Assembly: GCA_039033795.1 (NCBI GenBank)
Contig: JBCCBY010000065.1
Coordinates: 1-12,736, forward strand
Direction of reading: 5' to 3'
DNA: 12,736 nucleotides
Source: Parvularcula sp039033795
GTDB taxonomy: Bacteria > Pseudomonadota > Alphaproteobacteria > Caulobacterales > Parvularculaceae
Below, one piece after another: positions 6,780-12,736 of the stretch. The notes under the pieces are model-generated. The model did not search any database, was not told the origin of the DNA, and worked only from the letters and a program-made list of their open reading frames with translations. The position numbers and the translations under genes were made by a program. Every line of letters begins with the position of its first letter. Within the stretch, counting starts at the first letter, position 1.

Positions 6780-7643
6780 ATGCCTGAATTGCCTGAGGTC
6801 GAGACGGTGCGGCGCGGACTTGCTCCTGCGATGACGGGTTCTGTCATCACCGCGGTGGACCAACGCCGTCCCGATCTTCGGTTTCCGTTTCCGGACAATT
6901 TCGCGCAAAGAGTGACCGGAGCCACGGTGCAATCGGTGGAGCGGCGCGCGAAGTTTTTGATGTTTCCTCTCGACAGCCAGGAAACGATGATCGCGCATTT
7001 GGGCATGACCGGACGATTTTCGATCGTTGCTGGTCACCGGAGACTTGAGCCCGGTGCCTTTTATGCGCCGGATCCACCAGGTGGGCACGATCATCTCATT
7101 TTAGAGGTGAAAGCGCCCACCGGTTTGTCCCAGCGGATCACCTTTTCTGATCCGCGCCGCTTTGGTTTCATCGAGCTCTTGTCCACTGCAGAATTAGCAT
7201 CGGGGCGTCTTTCGGGGCTGGGCCCCGAGCCGCTCAGCCCTACCTTCTCTCCTGAGGTGCTGGTGGCGAGGCTCAAGGGTAAGGCCACACCCATCAAGTC
7301 TGCTCTGCTCGACCAGAAGGTCGTTGCCGGGCTGGGAAATATTTATGTCTGCGAAGCGCTTTTGAGGGCGAGGATTAGCCCAAAGCGACTAGCGCGGACG
7401 ATTGGTTTGGTGCGCGCCCAGCGTTTGGTGGCAGCCATCAAGACTGTCCTCAGCGAAGCGATTGAGGCGGGCGGTTCGACGTTGCGAGATTACGCCGCAG
7501 CCGATGGCAGCGAAGGTGAATTTCAGCAACGTTTTTATGTCTATGGCAGAGAGGGGGAGCCGTGTTTACACTGTGCATCACCCGTCAAACGTATGGTTCA
7601 ATCAGGCCGCTCCACATTCTATTGCAGCTCGTGCCAGCGGTAA
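6780..7643 (+). CDS. mutM: Formamidopyrimidine-DNA glycosylase (Fpg/MutM)
   Basis: 287 residues, slightly longer than the E. coli enzyme. MutM excises oxidised purines such as 8-oxoguanine and formamidopyrimidines and then cleaves the abasic site. The catalytic N-terminus MPELPEVETVRRGL is intact: Pro2 is the Schiff-base nucleophile and Glu3 the acid. The conserved Lys58 follows in ERRAKFL, then HLGMTGR (73-79), FSDPRRFG (122-129) and the helix-two-turn-helix region with GLGNIYVCEALLRARISP. The C-terminal zinc finger is complete: Cys262, Cys265, Cys282 and Cys285, with Arg277 in the beta-hairpin. It starts 6 bp after the methyltransferase stop. Nothing is missing. Confidence 0.98.
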   Translation: MPELPEVETVRRGLAPAMTGSVITAVDQRRPDLRFPFPDNFAQRVTGATVQSVERRAKFLMFPLDSQETMIAHLGMTGRFSIVAGHRRLEPGAFYAPDPPGGHDHLILEVKAPTGLSQRITFSDPRRFGFIELLSTAELASGRLSGLGPEPLSPTFSPEVLVARLKGKATPIKSALLDQKVVAGLGNIYVCEALLRARISPKRLARTIGLVRAQRLVAAIKTVLSEAIEAGGSTLRDYAAADGSEGEFQQRFYVYGREGEPCLHCASPVKRMVQSGRSTFYCSSCQR

Positions 7644-7666
7644 CGAAAATTCTTTTCTTAGGGGCG

Positions 7667-7696
7667 TTGACCACCGCAATTCTGTTCGTCTATGGG
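7667..7696 (+). promoter_or_regulatory. Probable rpsT promoter
   Basis: TTGACC (7667-7672), an 18-bp spacer, then TATGGG (7691-7696), within the 88-bp mutM-rpsT gap. The -35 is a good match and the -10 moderate. The leader between it and the rpsT ATG is about 30 bases and contains AAAAAAAGGG as the likely ribosome binding site. Confidence 0.45.
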
Positions 7697-7731
7697 CTCC
7701 GCTCGTCTTTAAAAAAAGGGTCTGACCCAGC

Positions 7732-7998
7732 ATGGCCAACACCACGTCGGCACAGAAAATGGTTCGCAAGATTGAACGTCGGACGGCGGTCAATAAATCC
7801 CGGCGAAGTCGTGTTCGGACGTTTGTTAAAAAGATCGATCTTGCGGTTGAGGCAGGTGATGTTGCTGAAGCGCAAGCAGCTCTTCGTTCAGCCGAGTCAG
7901 AGATCATGCGAGCGGTTTCAAAAGGCGTTATCCATAAGAACACAGCATCCCGCAAAGTGTCGCGCTTATCAAAGCGTGTGAAAGCACTCGCTTCTTAA
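7732..7998 (+). CDS. rpsT: 30S ribosomal protein S20
   Basis: 88 residues, normal size, strongly basic and helical. S20 binds 16S rRNA early in small-subunit assembly. The N-terminus MANTTSAQKMVRKIERRTAVNKSRRSRVRTF and the C-terminal KGVIHKNTASRKVSRLSKRV are typical of the family. The ATG at 7732 is preceded by an A-rich stretch ending in AAGGG, which partly pairs with CCC just before the start. rpsT directly upstream of dnaA is a common alphaproteobacterial arrangement. It is bounded by a probable promoter in the mutM gap and a terminator 44 bp after the stop, so it appears to be monocistronic. Confidence 0.98.
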   Translation: MANTTSAQKMVRKIERRTAVNKSRRSRVRTFVKKIDLAVEAGDVAEAQAALRSAESEIMRAVSKGVIHKNTASRKVSRLSKRVKALAS

Positions 7999-8042
7999 TC
8001 CCAACCATCTGCCGACTGACGGTCGCTAGTCAGAGCTTTTGT

Positions 8043-8074
8043 AAGCTGCCCATCGTCTTTGGGCGGCTTTTTTT
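8043..8074 (+). terminator. Intrinsic terminator after rpsT
   Basis: AAGCTGCCC (8043-8051) pairs with GGGCGGCTT (8061-8069) with one T-G wobble around a 9-base loop, followed by a run of seven T residues (8068-8074). Confidence 0.9.
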
Positions 8075-8189
8075 GTTCCGTTAGCGGCTGTTTTGTTCTG
8101 TGGAAAATTTCCGCGCGCGTGATTGTACAACGGAGTTTCCTGATTCGCCTGCAAGTTTCGATGCTTCACATTTTCGTGTGGTGGAAGCG

Positions 8190-8211
8190 GGCGAAAAGAT
8201 ATGCATTCGCC
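8190..8211. repeat. Inverted repeat GGCGAA ... TTCGCC upstream of dnaA
   Basis: Perfect 6-bp arms (8190-8195 and 8206-8211) separated by 10 bp, directly abutting the GTTGTCA direct repeat. It could be a dimeric repressor site or an RNA hairpin. No factor is recognised. Confidence 0.35.
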
Positions 8212-8229
8212 GTTGTCACAAGGTTGTCA
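8212..8229. repeat. Direct repeat GTTGTCA with 11-bp period
   Basis: Two exact 7-bp copies start at 8212 and 8223, one helical turn apart, immediately before TTGACG. This spacing puts both copies on one face of the helix, as in activator or repressor sites. The TTGTCA cores could also be alternative -35 elements: TTGTCA at 8224-8229 is 16 bp from TAGCTT (8246-8251). Confidence 0.35.
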
Positions 8230-8256
8230 TTGACGAAACTATGGGTAGCTTAGACC
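8224..8256 (+). promoter_or_regulatory. Possible dnaA-region promoter
   Basis: Two overlapping candidates: TTGTCA (8224-8229) with TAGCTT (8246-8251) at 16 bp, or TTGACG (8230-8235) with TAGACC (8251-8256) at 15 bp. The -35 elements are fair and the -10 elements poor. It lies about 45-75 bp upstream of the small ORF and about 230 bp upstream of dnaA. Confidence 0.3.
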
Positions 8257-8299
8257 TACGACGGGCAGTCGGGCGCAACGTCTAACGAGGGAGGATATA

Positions 8300-8434
8300 A
8301 TGAATCAAAAGCACCCCCATATTGAAACGCAACTCTTGGGTTCTGAAAATTACTCCGCATGCGCCAATGAGCAATTTCGCTCGCTCTGCTGGGTGAAATC
8401 CGGTGGACAATACCTTTCGCTTACGGATAGGTAG
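8300..8434 (+). CDS. Putative 44-residue leader or small protein upstream of dnaA
   Basis: An ATG at 8300 opens a 44-codon frame ending in TAG (8432-8434), 50 bp before the dnaA start. It is preceded by GAGGGAGG (8287-8294) with five bases of spacing, one of the best ribosome binding sites in the window, and this is the main reason to take it seriously. The product begins MNQKHPHIETQLLGSENYSA and ends YLSLTDR. It has three Cys residues, no membrane segment and no similarity that I recognise. Its codon use is less biased than that of neighbouring genes, so it may be an unstructured leader or a chance ORF. If translated, it could couple to or tune dnaA expression. Confidence 0.4.
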   Translation: MNQKHPHIETQLLGSENYSACANEQFRSLCWVKSGGQYLSLTDR

Positions 8435-8484
8435 GCTGTTTAGTACAAGTCAGTCACTCCTAACAATCGATATGATGGCGGCCG

Positions 8485-9969
8485 ATGAAACGGCTGATAA
8501 CTTTTGCTATGCAAAGGCTCACGATGCAGAACGCTCAGAGTACGCACGAAAATTCTCCAACGCAACAATTCAGTGACTTTAAGACGCTTCTCCGGGAGCA
8601 ATTTGGTGAGGCAATTTACGACAGTTATTTTGATGGCCTCAGTTTGGCAGAGGCCGATGAGGCTGGCGTCACTCTTTATGCCCCCTCCCGGTTTTCAGCG
8701 ACGCTGATATCTCAACGCTTCGCCGGTCGCATGCACCAGATGTGGTCGGAGCGTTATGGGCCGGTTCCCGACCTGCGGGTCAGGGGTGCTCAAGATATGG
8801 GCGCACTCGGCGTTCAGGCTGGTCTGTCGCCAGACCTCGGCCAGTCCGCGGTCCGATCCCGGCCGGTTCAGCAAACCCGCCCCTCTCAGAATGATGCGGC
8901 TGCATCGTCTTTTGACTGCGCGGCGACCGGTATCTTTGCGCGCGGTATGACTCTGGATCGTTTTTGTACAAATGATACCAATAGGCTTGCGCGTCGTGCG
9001 GCTGCGAAGATTTTGGATGAATCGGGCCAAGGCGTCATTATGATCCATGGCGCAGCGGGGCGCGGAAAGACGCATTTGCTGAACGCGGTTGGTCAGGAAT
9101 GGTTGCGGTGTAACCCCAATGACAGTGTCCTTTACCTTACCTATGATTCGCTGATGACTGATGTGTCTGAGGCGTTCATCTCGAAAAGTGTGAAGGAACT
9201 TCGCACCTTTTTGCAGAACACTGATGTTTTGCTTATAGACGATATACAATTGCTCCGGGGGCGCAAAAGGACGCAAGAAGAGCTTGATTGCTTGATCGAT
9301 AAACTACGCGGTGCGGGCAAACGTGTGCTCGTGGCCGGTGCGTTGCCTCCAACCCAGCTGGCGGAGACCGGTATTTCGTCGCGTCTGGCTGGTCGGCTGG
9401 GCGGTGGTCTTTGCGTTCAGGTGAACAAACCCGATCTCGATTTGCGGATGAAAATTGCGACGCAATTGGCAGAGGAGGCCTCCGCCGCGTCGGGGGTGGC
9501 GATCTTGCGCCGCCATTTGGAATTTATCGCGCGCCGTTGCGAAGACTCTGTTCGCGAACTCGAAGGCGCGATGAGCCTCGTCCAAGTCGCAACGGAGGCG
9601 GAAGCCGACATTGGCAGAGAGTTGAGTGATGATCGCCTGCGCCAATTGTTGTCCGAGCACCTGAACAACAGACGTCCTTCCCTGACCCCGGAGGCGATCT
9701 TTGATTACACAACCGAGGTCTTTGGGTTGTCGAAGTCAGATTTGTTGGGGCGGTCTCGGAAGCAACCGATCGTCCGAGGGCGTCACGCCTTCTGCCTGGC
9801 TGTACGTAAGCTGACCGATACGCCATTGACGGCCATCGGATCGATGATCGGCCGCGACCACACCACGGTGATGCATTCGATCAAAACGGCTGAGATTCTG
9901 GCTGAATCCGACGCAACTTTTGGTGCGCGGATCACGCAGATCTTCGACGAGTTTGACCATAATTCTTGA
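8485..9969 (+). CDS. dnaA: Chromosomal replication initiator DnaA (divergent)
   Basis: 494 residues. DnaA-ATP binds origin boxes, unwinds oriC and loads the helicase. Domain I is at about 24-95 and the variable linker at about 96-155. The AAA+ domain III (about 156-375) has Walker A GAAGRGKT (189-196), Walker B LLIDDIQ (249-255), arginines 300 and 304 in the box VII region, and sensor 2 Arg357 in VRELEGA. Domain IV contains the signature GRDHTTVMHS (456-465). Departures from the norm are sensor 1, where Ser-Asp-Arg before PP is replaced by Ala-Gly-Ala-Leu (284-287); the TQEE motif, which lacks FFHTFN; and PRQ near the DNA-binding helix, which reads GRH. The start at 8485 has only a weak ribosome binding site. 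ATG 8524 (residue 14) has AAAGG six bases upstream and may be the true start. Identity as DnaA is secure from domain IV and gene order. Confidence 0.95.
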   Translation: MKRLITFAMQRLTMQNAQSTHENSPTQQFSDFKTLLREQFGEAIYDSYFDGLSLAEADEAGVTLYAPSRFSATLISQRFAGRMHQMWSERYGPVPDLRVRGAQDMGALGVQAGLSPDLGQSAVRSRPVQQTRPSQNDAAASSFDCAATGIFARGMTLDRFCTNDTNRLARRAAAKILDESGQGVIMIHGAAGRGKTHLLNAVGQEWLRCNPNDSVLYLTYDSLMTDVSEAFISKSVKELRTFLQNTDVLLIDDIQLLRGRKRTQEELDCLIDKLRGAGKRVLVAGALPPTQLAETGISSRLAGRLGGGLCVQVNKPDLDLRMKIATQLAEEASAASGVAILRRHLEFIARRCEDSVRELEGAMSLVQVATEAEADIGRELSDDRLRQLLSEHLNNRRPSLTPEAIFDYTTEVFGLSKSDLLGRSRKQPIVRGRHAFCLAVRKLTDTPLTAIGSMIGRDHTTVMHSIKTAEILAESDATFGARITQIFDEFDHNS

Positions 9970-10004
9970 GGGTGCACACGTATTCCAACCTAGCGTTGGA
10001 CGAT

Positions 10005-10059
10005 CTGGTATGCTGTTCTTTGCGCCCCGAGTGAGTCGGCGCGACGATTCCGCTACCAG
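10005..10059 (+). other. Potential nested RNA structure in the dnaN leader
   Basis: In the 105-bp dnaA-dnaN gap, CTGGTA (10005-10010) pairs perfectly with TACCAG (10054-10059). Inside it, GCGCCCCGA (10022-10030) pairs with TCGGCGC (10036-10042) with a two-base bulge. The outer stem ends directly against the AAGGAG ribosome binding site of dnaN. No T-run follows, so it is not an intrinsic terminator. A smaller stem CCAAC/GTTGG (9985-9989 with 9995-9999) lies just upstream. It could shape dnaN translation or the processing of a dnaA-dnaN message. Confidence 0.35.
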
Positions 10060-10074
10060 AAGGAGACAGGGTCC

Positions 10075-11190
10075 GTGAAGGTCACCATTGAACGAGGAAC
10101 ACTCCTCAAGGCGCTGTCTCACGTCCAATCGGTGGTGGAACGCCGCAACACAATTCCTATACTTTCCAACGTTTTGTTGCAGGCTGACGGTGGGACTTTG
10201 GCGCTCACGGCGACGGATCTTGATATCGAGATTGCCGAGCAAGTGCCGGCGGATGCTGAACAATCCGGGTCGGCAACCGCTGCGGCGGTGACGCTTTTTG
10301 ATATCGTCAAAAAACTCCCTGATGGCAGCCAGGTGGAGCTCGAGAAAACGTCCAGCGGCCGGTTGCAGCTTTCCGCTGGCCAGTCGGAGTTTAGCCTCGC
10401 CATTTTGCCCGAAGAAGACTTCCCGTCCTTGCCATCAGCGGAGGATGGACAGTCCTTTTCCATGCCATCGGCTGATCTTGCGCGCCTTATTGATAAAGCG
10501 CGCTTTGCCATGAGCCAAGAAGAGACGCGGTACTACCTCAACGGCATCTATCTCCATGCGCATGAATCAGACGGCGACAGCAGCCTTCGCGCGGTCGCGA
10601 CCGATGGTCATCGGCTCGCACGGCTTGATGCGCCTATCCCCCAAGGGGCGGAGGGAATGTCGGGTGTGATCGTACCGCGCAAAGCAGTTTTGGAGCTGCG
10701 GCGTTTGCTTGATGATGCGGGGTCGGACGTTCGCGTTTTGGTGTCGTCAGGAAGGATGCGCTTTCAGTTTGACGATATCACGCTGACCACAAAACTTATT
10801 GATGGAACGTTCCCTGATTATGCGCGCGTGATTCCAGAGGGCAACGACAAGATCATGCGGGTCAGCCCGATCGACTTTTCCAAGTCCGTCGATCGGGTAT
10901 CGACGGTGTCGGCAGATAAGACGCGTTCGGTCAAACTCGTGATCGAATCTGGTCGCCTACAACTCAACGTCAACAGCCCGGAGACAGGAACGGCCACGGA
11001 GGATCTGGCCGTGGATTTTCCTGGTGAGGCGATCGAAATTGGGTTCAACGCAAAATACCTCCTCGATATCACAGCGCAAATCGATGGTGAGTCAGTGACG
11101 TTCGCTTTCGGAGATACAGCATCGCCAACGGTGATCACCGATGAAGATGATCCGGGTGCCCTCTACGTCTTGATGCCGCTTCGGGTCTGA
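10075..11190 (+). CDS. dnaN: DNA polymerase III sliding clamp, beta subunit
   Basis: 371 residues, the usual size. DnaN dimerises into a ring that slides on DNA and tethers replicative and repair polymerases. The N-terminal MKVTIERGTLLKALSHV and RRNTIPILSNVLL are characteristic, and the C-terminus ends in LYVLMPLRV, like other clamps. The three repeated clamp domains fit at about 1-120, 130-250 and 255-371, with the central domain showing TRYYLNGIYLH and ATDGHRLAR. The start is GTG at 10075 with AAGGAG nine bases upstream. It lies 105 bp after dnaA and 12 bp before recF, so cotranscription with recF is very likely and with dnaA possible, as no terminator is seen. Confidence 0.98.
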   Translation: MKVTIERGTLLKALSHVQSVVERRNTIPILSNVLLQADGGTLALTATDLDIEIAEQVPADAEQSGSATAAAVTLFDIVKKLPDGSQVELEKTSSGRLQLSAGQSEFSLAILPEEDFPSLPSAEDGQSFSMPSADLARLIDKARFAMSQEETRYYLNGIYLHAHESDGDSSLRAVATDGHRLARLDAPIPQGAEGMSGVIVPRKAVLELRRLLDDAGSDVRVLVSSGRMRFQFDDITLTTKLIDGTFPDYARVIPEGNDKIMRVSPIDFSKSVDRVSTVSADKTRSVKLVIESGRLQLNVNSPETGTATEDLAVDFPGEAIEIGFNAKYLLDITAQIDGESVTFAFGDTASPTVITDEDDPGALYVLMPLRV

Positions 11191-11202
11191 TGGCGCAGCG
11201 CC

Positions 11203-12303
11203 ATGCGCCGCATCACGTCCCTTACACTGCGCGATATTCGCTCCTATGAAGCATTTGATGCCCAGCTGACGGGTCGGTCGGTGGTGATAACGGGGCCCAA
11301 TGGGGCGGGGAAGACCAACCTTCTTGAGACTCTAACACTGTTTGCCGCCGGACGGGGTTTGCGGGGGGCAAAACTGTCCGACATGGTGAGGCACGGTGGA
11401 GGTCCCGCTCCTGGCGCTGCACTTTCTCTTGGTGCGGAGGGGCAAGACTCCCTTCGGCTGGTCGTCTCAATCGCGGCACCACGCTTTGATCGCCGCGATG
11501 TTAAAATCGATGGTGAGTCCGTCAAAAGTGCCTCAGCGCTGGCGAACGTGATCCGTTTTTTGTGGTTAGTTCCAGCGATGGACCGTCTGTTCGCTGATGC
11601 ACCTTCTGAACGGCGGCGCTTTCTCGACCGGATTGCTGCTGCAGGATCGTCAGCCCACGCGCAAAATGCCGCACGTTATGAAAAGGCCATGAAACAGCGA
11701 ATGGCACTCCTCGAGCGTGGCGGTGACGCTGCGCTGCTGACGGCCTTTGAGCAAGAAATGGTTGATGCTGGTCTGGATATCACCACCTGTCGCCTTCAGA
11801 CTGCGGAGAGCCTGGCTGCGGGATATGAAACGTTGCGTCAGGCGGCCTTTCCGCGGGCCCATCTTTTTATCGAGGGCGACGTTGAAACCGATCTGGCCCG
11901 TGACGGAAGGGATGCTGCCGCTTCGGCTTTCGCCGAGAGGCTCGTGCGAAACCGCCGCATCGATCGCGATGCGCGACGCACACTGGCAGGACCCCATCGG
12001 TCTGATCTCATCGTCACGCACCGGGAAAAAGAGATGCCCGCCAAGCATTGCTCCACGGGCGAGCAAAAAGCGCTGTTGATTGGTCTCATCCTCGCGCGGG
12101 CATCGGCTGCAAAGGACCAAGGGGAAGGGGCGCTCGTTTTGCTGCTCGATGAAATCGTTGCTCATCTCGACGACGTGCGGCGGCGTGCCCTTGCTGTGAC
12201 TTTGCAAGACTTGGGGTTGCAAGCCTTCCTGACCGGGACAGATCAAGAGGCCTTTGAGCCCTTTTTGGAGCATATGGATCATCTCCAACCGGGGCGCTGT
12301 TGA
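11203..12303 (+). CDS. recF: DNA replication and repair protein RecF
   Basis: 366 residues, normal length. RecF is an SMC/ABC-type ATPase that works with RecO and RecR to place RecA on gapped DNA. Seen in order are Walker A GPNGAGKT (31-38), the arm region with SERRRFLDRI, GPHRSDL near 265, the ABC signature STGEQKALL beginning at 284, and Walker B LVLLLDEIVAHLDD with Asp316 and Glu317. All ATPase elements are intact. The ATG at 11203 follows the dnaN stop by 12 bp and has no clear Shine-Dalgarno sequence; GGCGCAGCGCC, a small inverted repeat, sits there instead, so reinitiation from dnaN is likely. No terminator is visible after the gene. Confidence 0.97.
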   Translation: MRRITSLTLRDIRSYEAFDAQLTGRSVVITGPNGAGKTNLLETLTLFAAGRGLRGAKLSDMVRHGGGPAPGAALSLGAEGQDSLRLVVSIAAPRFDRRDVKIDGESVKSASALANVIRFLWLVPAMDRLFADAPSERRRFLDRIAAAGSSAHAQNAARYEKAMKQRMALLERGGDAALLTAFEQEMVDAGLDITTCRLQTAESLAAGYETLRQAAFPRAHLFIEGDVETDLARDGRDAAASAFAERLVRNRRIDRDARRTLAGPHRSDLIVTHREKEMPAKHCSTGEQKALLIGLILARASAAKDQGEGALVLLLDEIVAHLDDVRRRALAVTLQDLGLQAFLTGTDQEAFEPFLEHMDHLQPGRC

Positions 12304-12345
12304 GGAAGCATAAGTCTTTCATTTAAAAAGGTTTTTGTAAGCGTT

Positions 12346-12379
12346 TTTGCGCGTTAAGGGCTTGGGATTGGCGCGCAAA
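12346..12379. repeat. Inverted repeat TTTGCGCG ... CGCGCAAA bracketing the gyrB -35
   Basis: Perfect 8-bp arms (12346-12353 and 12372-12379), centres 26 bp apart, flank the predicted -35 of gyrB. This is a plausible operator, or a supercoil-sensitive element given the gene controlled. No known factor matches it in my memory. Confidence 0.4.
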
Positions 12380-12390
12380 GGCTCTATATC
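12362..12390 (+). promoter_or_regulatory. Probable gyrB promoter
   Basis: TTGGGA (12362-12367), a 17-bp spacer, then TATATC (12385-12390), about 38 bp before the gyrB ATG. This is the best sigma70-type pair in the 125-bp recF-gyrB gap and suggests gyrB is transcribed separately from recF, with a leader of about 30 bases. Confidence 0.6.
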
Positions 12391-12428
12391 TAAGGGCGAA
12401 TCGGGAATGATTGAAAAGACGGGTAACC

Positions 12429-12736
12429 ATGGCCTCAGAGGCAGCTCCGGAGACTGATCCGAGCGTAAGTGCCGCCGATTATGGCGCGCAATCGATCAAA
12501 GTTTTGAAGGGCTTGGACGCCGTGCGAAAGCGTCCAGGGATGTATATCGGTGACACCGACGATGGGTCGGGTCTTCACCATATGGTCTATGAGGTCGTCG
12601 ACAATGCCATCGACGAAGCCCTCGCTGGCTATTGCGACACGGTACAGGTGATTTTGAACGACGATGGCTCGGTCACGGTGCGCGATAATGGTCGCGGCAT
12701 TCCGACGGAAATCCATCCCGGTGAAGGCATGTCGGC
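12429..12736 (+). CDS. gyrB: DNA gyrase subunit B (3' end outside window)
   Basis: The first 102 codons of GyrB, the ATPase subunit of the type II topoisomerase that introduces negative supercoils. After an acidic N-terminal extension of about 17 residues comes YGAQSIKVLKGLDAVRKRPG, then MYIGD (38-42). The GHKL ATP site follows, with EVVDNAIDEA (55-64), whose Glu55 corresponds to the general base and Asn59 to the magnesium ligand, and RDNGRGIP (85-92), whose Asp86 contacts adenine. All expected N-terminal motifs are intact. The start at 12429 fits the family, but the ribosome binding site (GACGGG or GGGTAA) is weak. It ends at the window edge by truncation of the sequence, not by a stop codon. 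Confidence 0.97.
   Translation, partial: MASEAAPETDPSVSAADYGAQSIKVLKGLDAVRKRPGMYIGDTDDGSGLHHMVYEVVDNAIDEALAGYCDTVQVILNDDGSVTVRDNGRGIPTEIHPGEGMS

Larger units (their letters stand above)
8075..8299. other. Upstream region of dnaA: repeats and one DnaA-box-like site
   Basis: This spacer shows a single TTTTCCACA on the minus strand (8099-8107), which is close to the DnaA box. It overlaps the palindrome GGAAAATTTCC (8102-8112). Further on are an inverted repeat GGCGAA/TTCGCC (8190-8211), a direct repeat GTTGTCA (8212-8218 and 8223-8229) and then TTGACG (8230-8235). GATTC at about 8143 is a potential CcrM (GANTC) site. Only one DnaA-box-like site is visible and there is no AT-rich unwinding block, so it is better read as a dnaA regulatory region than as oriC. 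Confidence 0.5.

Noticed and set aside
7718..7728. GGGTCTGACCC over the rpsT ribosome binding site as an autoregulatory hairpin
   Set aside because: Only three base pairs are possible with a realistic loop, too weak to claim.
8100..8285. 61-codon frame starting GTG at 8100, ending just before the strong ribosome binding site at 8287
   Set aside because: It has no ribosome binding site, unbiased codon use and overlap with the DnaA-box-like site. It is probably chance, although its stop lies 14 bp from the small ORF.
8402..8410. TTGTCCACC on the minus strand as a second DnaA box
   Set aside because: Two mismatches to the consensus, and it lies inside the small ORF, so it is not enough to argue for an origin.
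1..12736. CRISPR array, insertion sequence, tRNA or attachment site
   Set aside because: No regularly spaced repeats, transposase or integrase frames, or tRNA-like sequences were seen on either strand.

Overview
The window is chromosomal DNA from a bacterium, most likely an alphaproteobacterium. The evidence is moderately high GC, rpsT directly upstream of dnaA, a dnaA-dnaN-recF-gyrB block, a long DnaA N-terminus, and a GroES/GroEL operon with a CIRCE operator. I cannot place it in an order or genus from the sequence alone. There is no tRNA, rRNA, CRISPR array, insertion sequence or phage gene, so this is core housekeeping territory with a few uncharacterised genes inserted.

Left part (1-3429). 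A minus-strand acyl-CoA dehydrogenase of the ACAD10/11-like type runs off the left edge. Divergent from it are two tandem, clearly paralogous six-segment membrane proteins of unknown function (1000-1659 and 1673-2344). The second overlaps the convergent tadA gene tail to tail by 33 bp. tadA (tRNA adenosine deaminase) lies 2 bp downstream of a lipoprotein M23 peptidase gene, both on the minus strand.

Middle part (3430-7731). The groES-groEL operon has a -35/-10 pair, a CIRCE operator and a strong terminator. After an unexplained, hairpin-rich spacer of about 300 bp comes a compact three-gene set: an unrecognised 122-residue protein, a small membrane methyltransferase of the isoprenylcysteine carboxyl methyltransferase (ICMT)-like type, and the DNA repair glycosylase mutM.

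Right part (7732-12736). rpsT has its own terminator. It is followed by a spacer of about 400 bp that contains direct and inverted repeats and a 44-codon ORF with a strong ribosome binding site, then dnaA, dnaN, recF and the start of gyrB. These genes supply the replication initiator, the sliding clamp, a gap-repair loader and the type II topoisomerase. dnaN and recF are 12 bp apart; gyrB has its own recognisable promoter bracketed by an inverted repeat. DnaA is notably divergent: its Walker motifs, arginine finger region, sensor 2 and DNA-binding signature are intact, but the normally conserved sensor 1 Ser-Asp-Arg is replaced.

No clearly new defence or mobile system is visible. The items most worth a second look are the divergent DnaA, the small ORF and repeats in front of it, the tandem membrane paralogues, and the structured spacers before dnaN, gyrB and the 122-residue gene.
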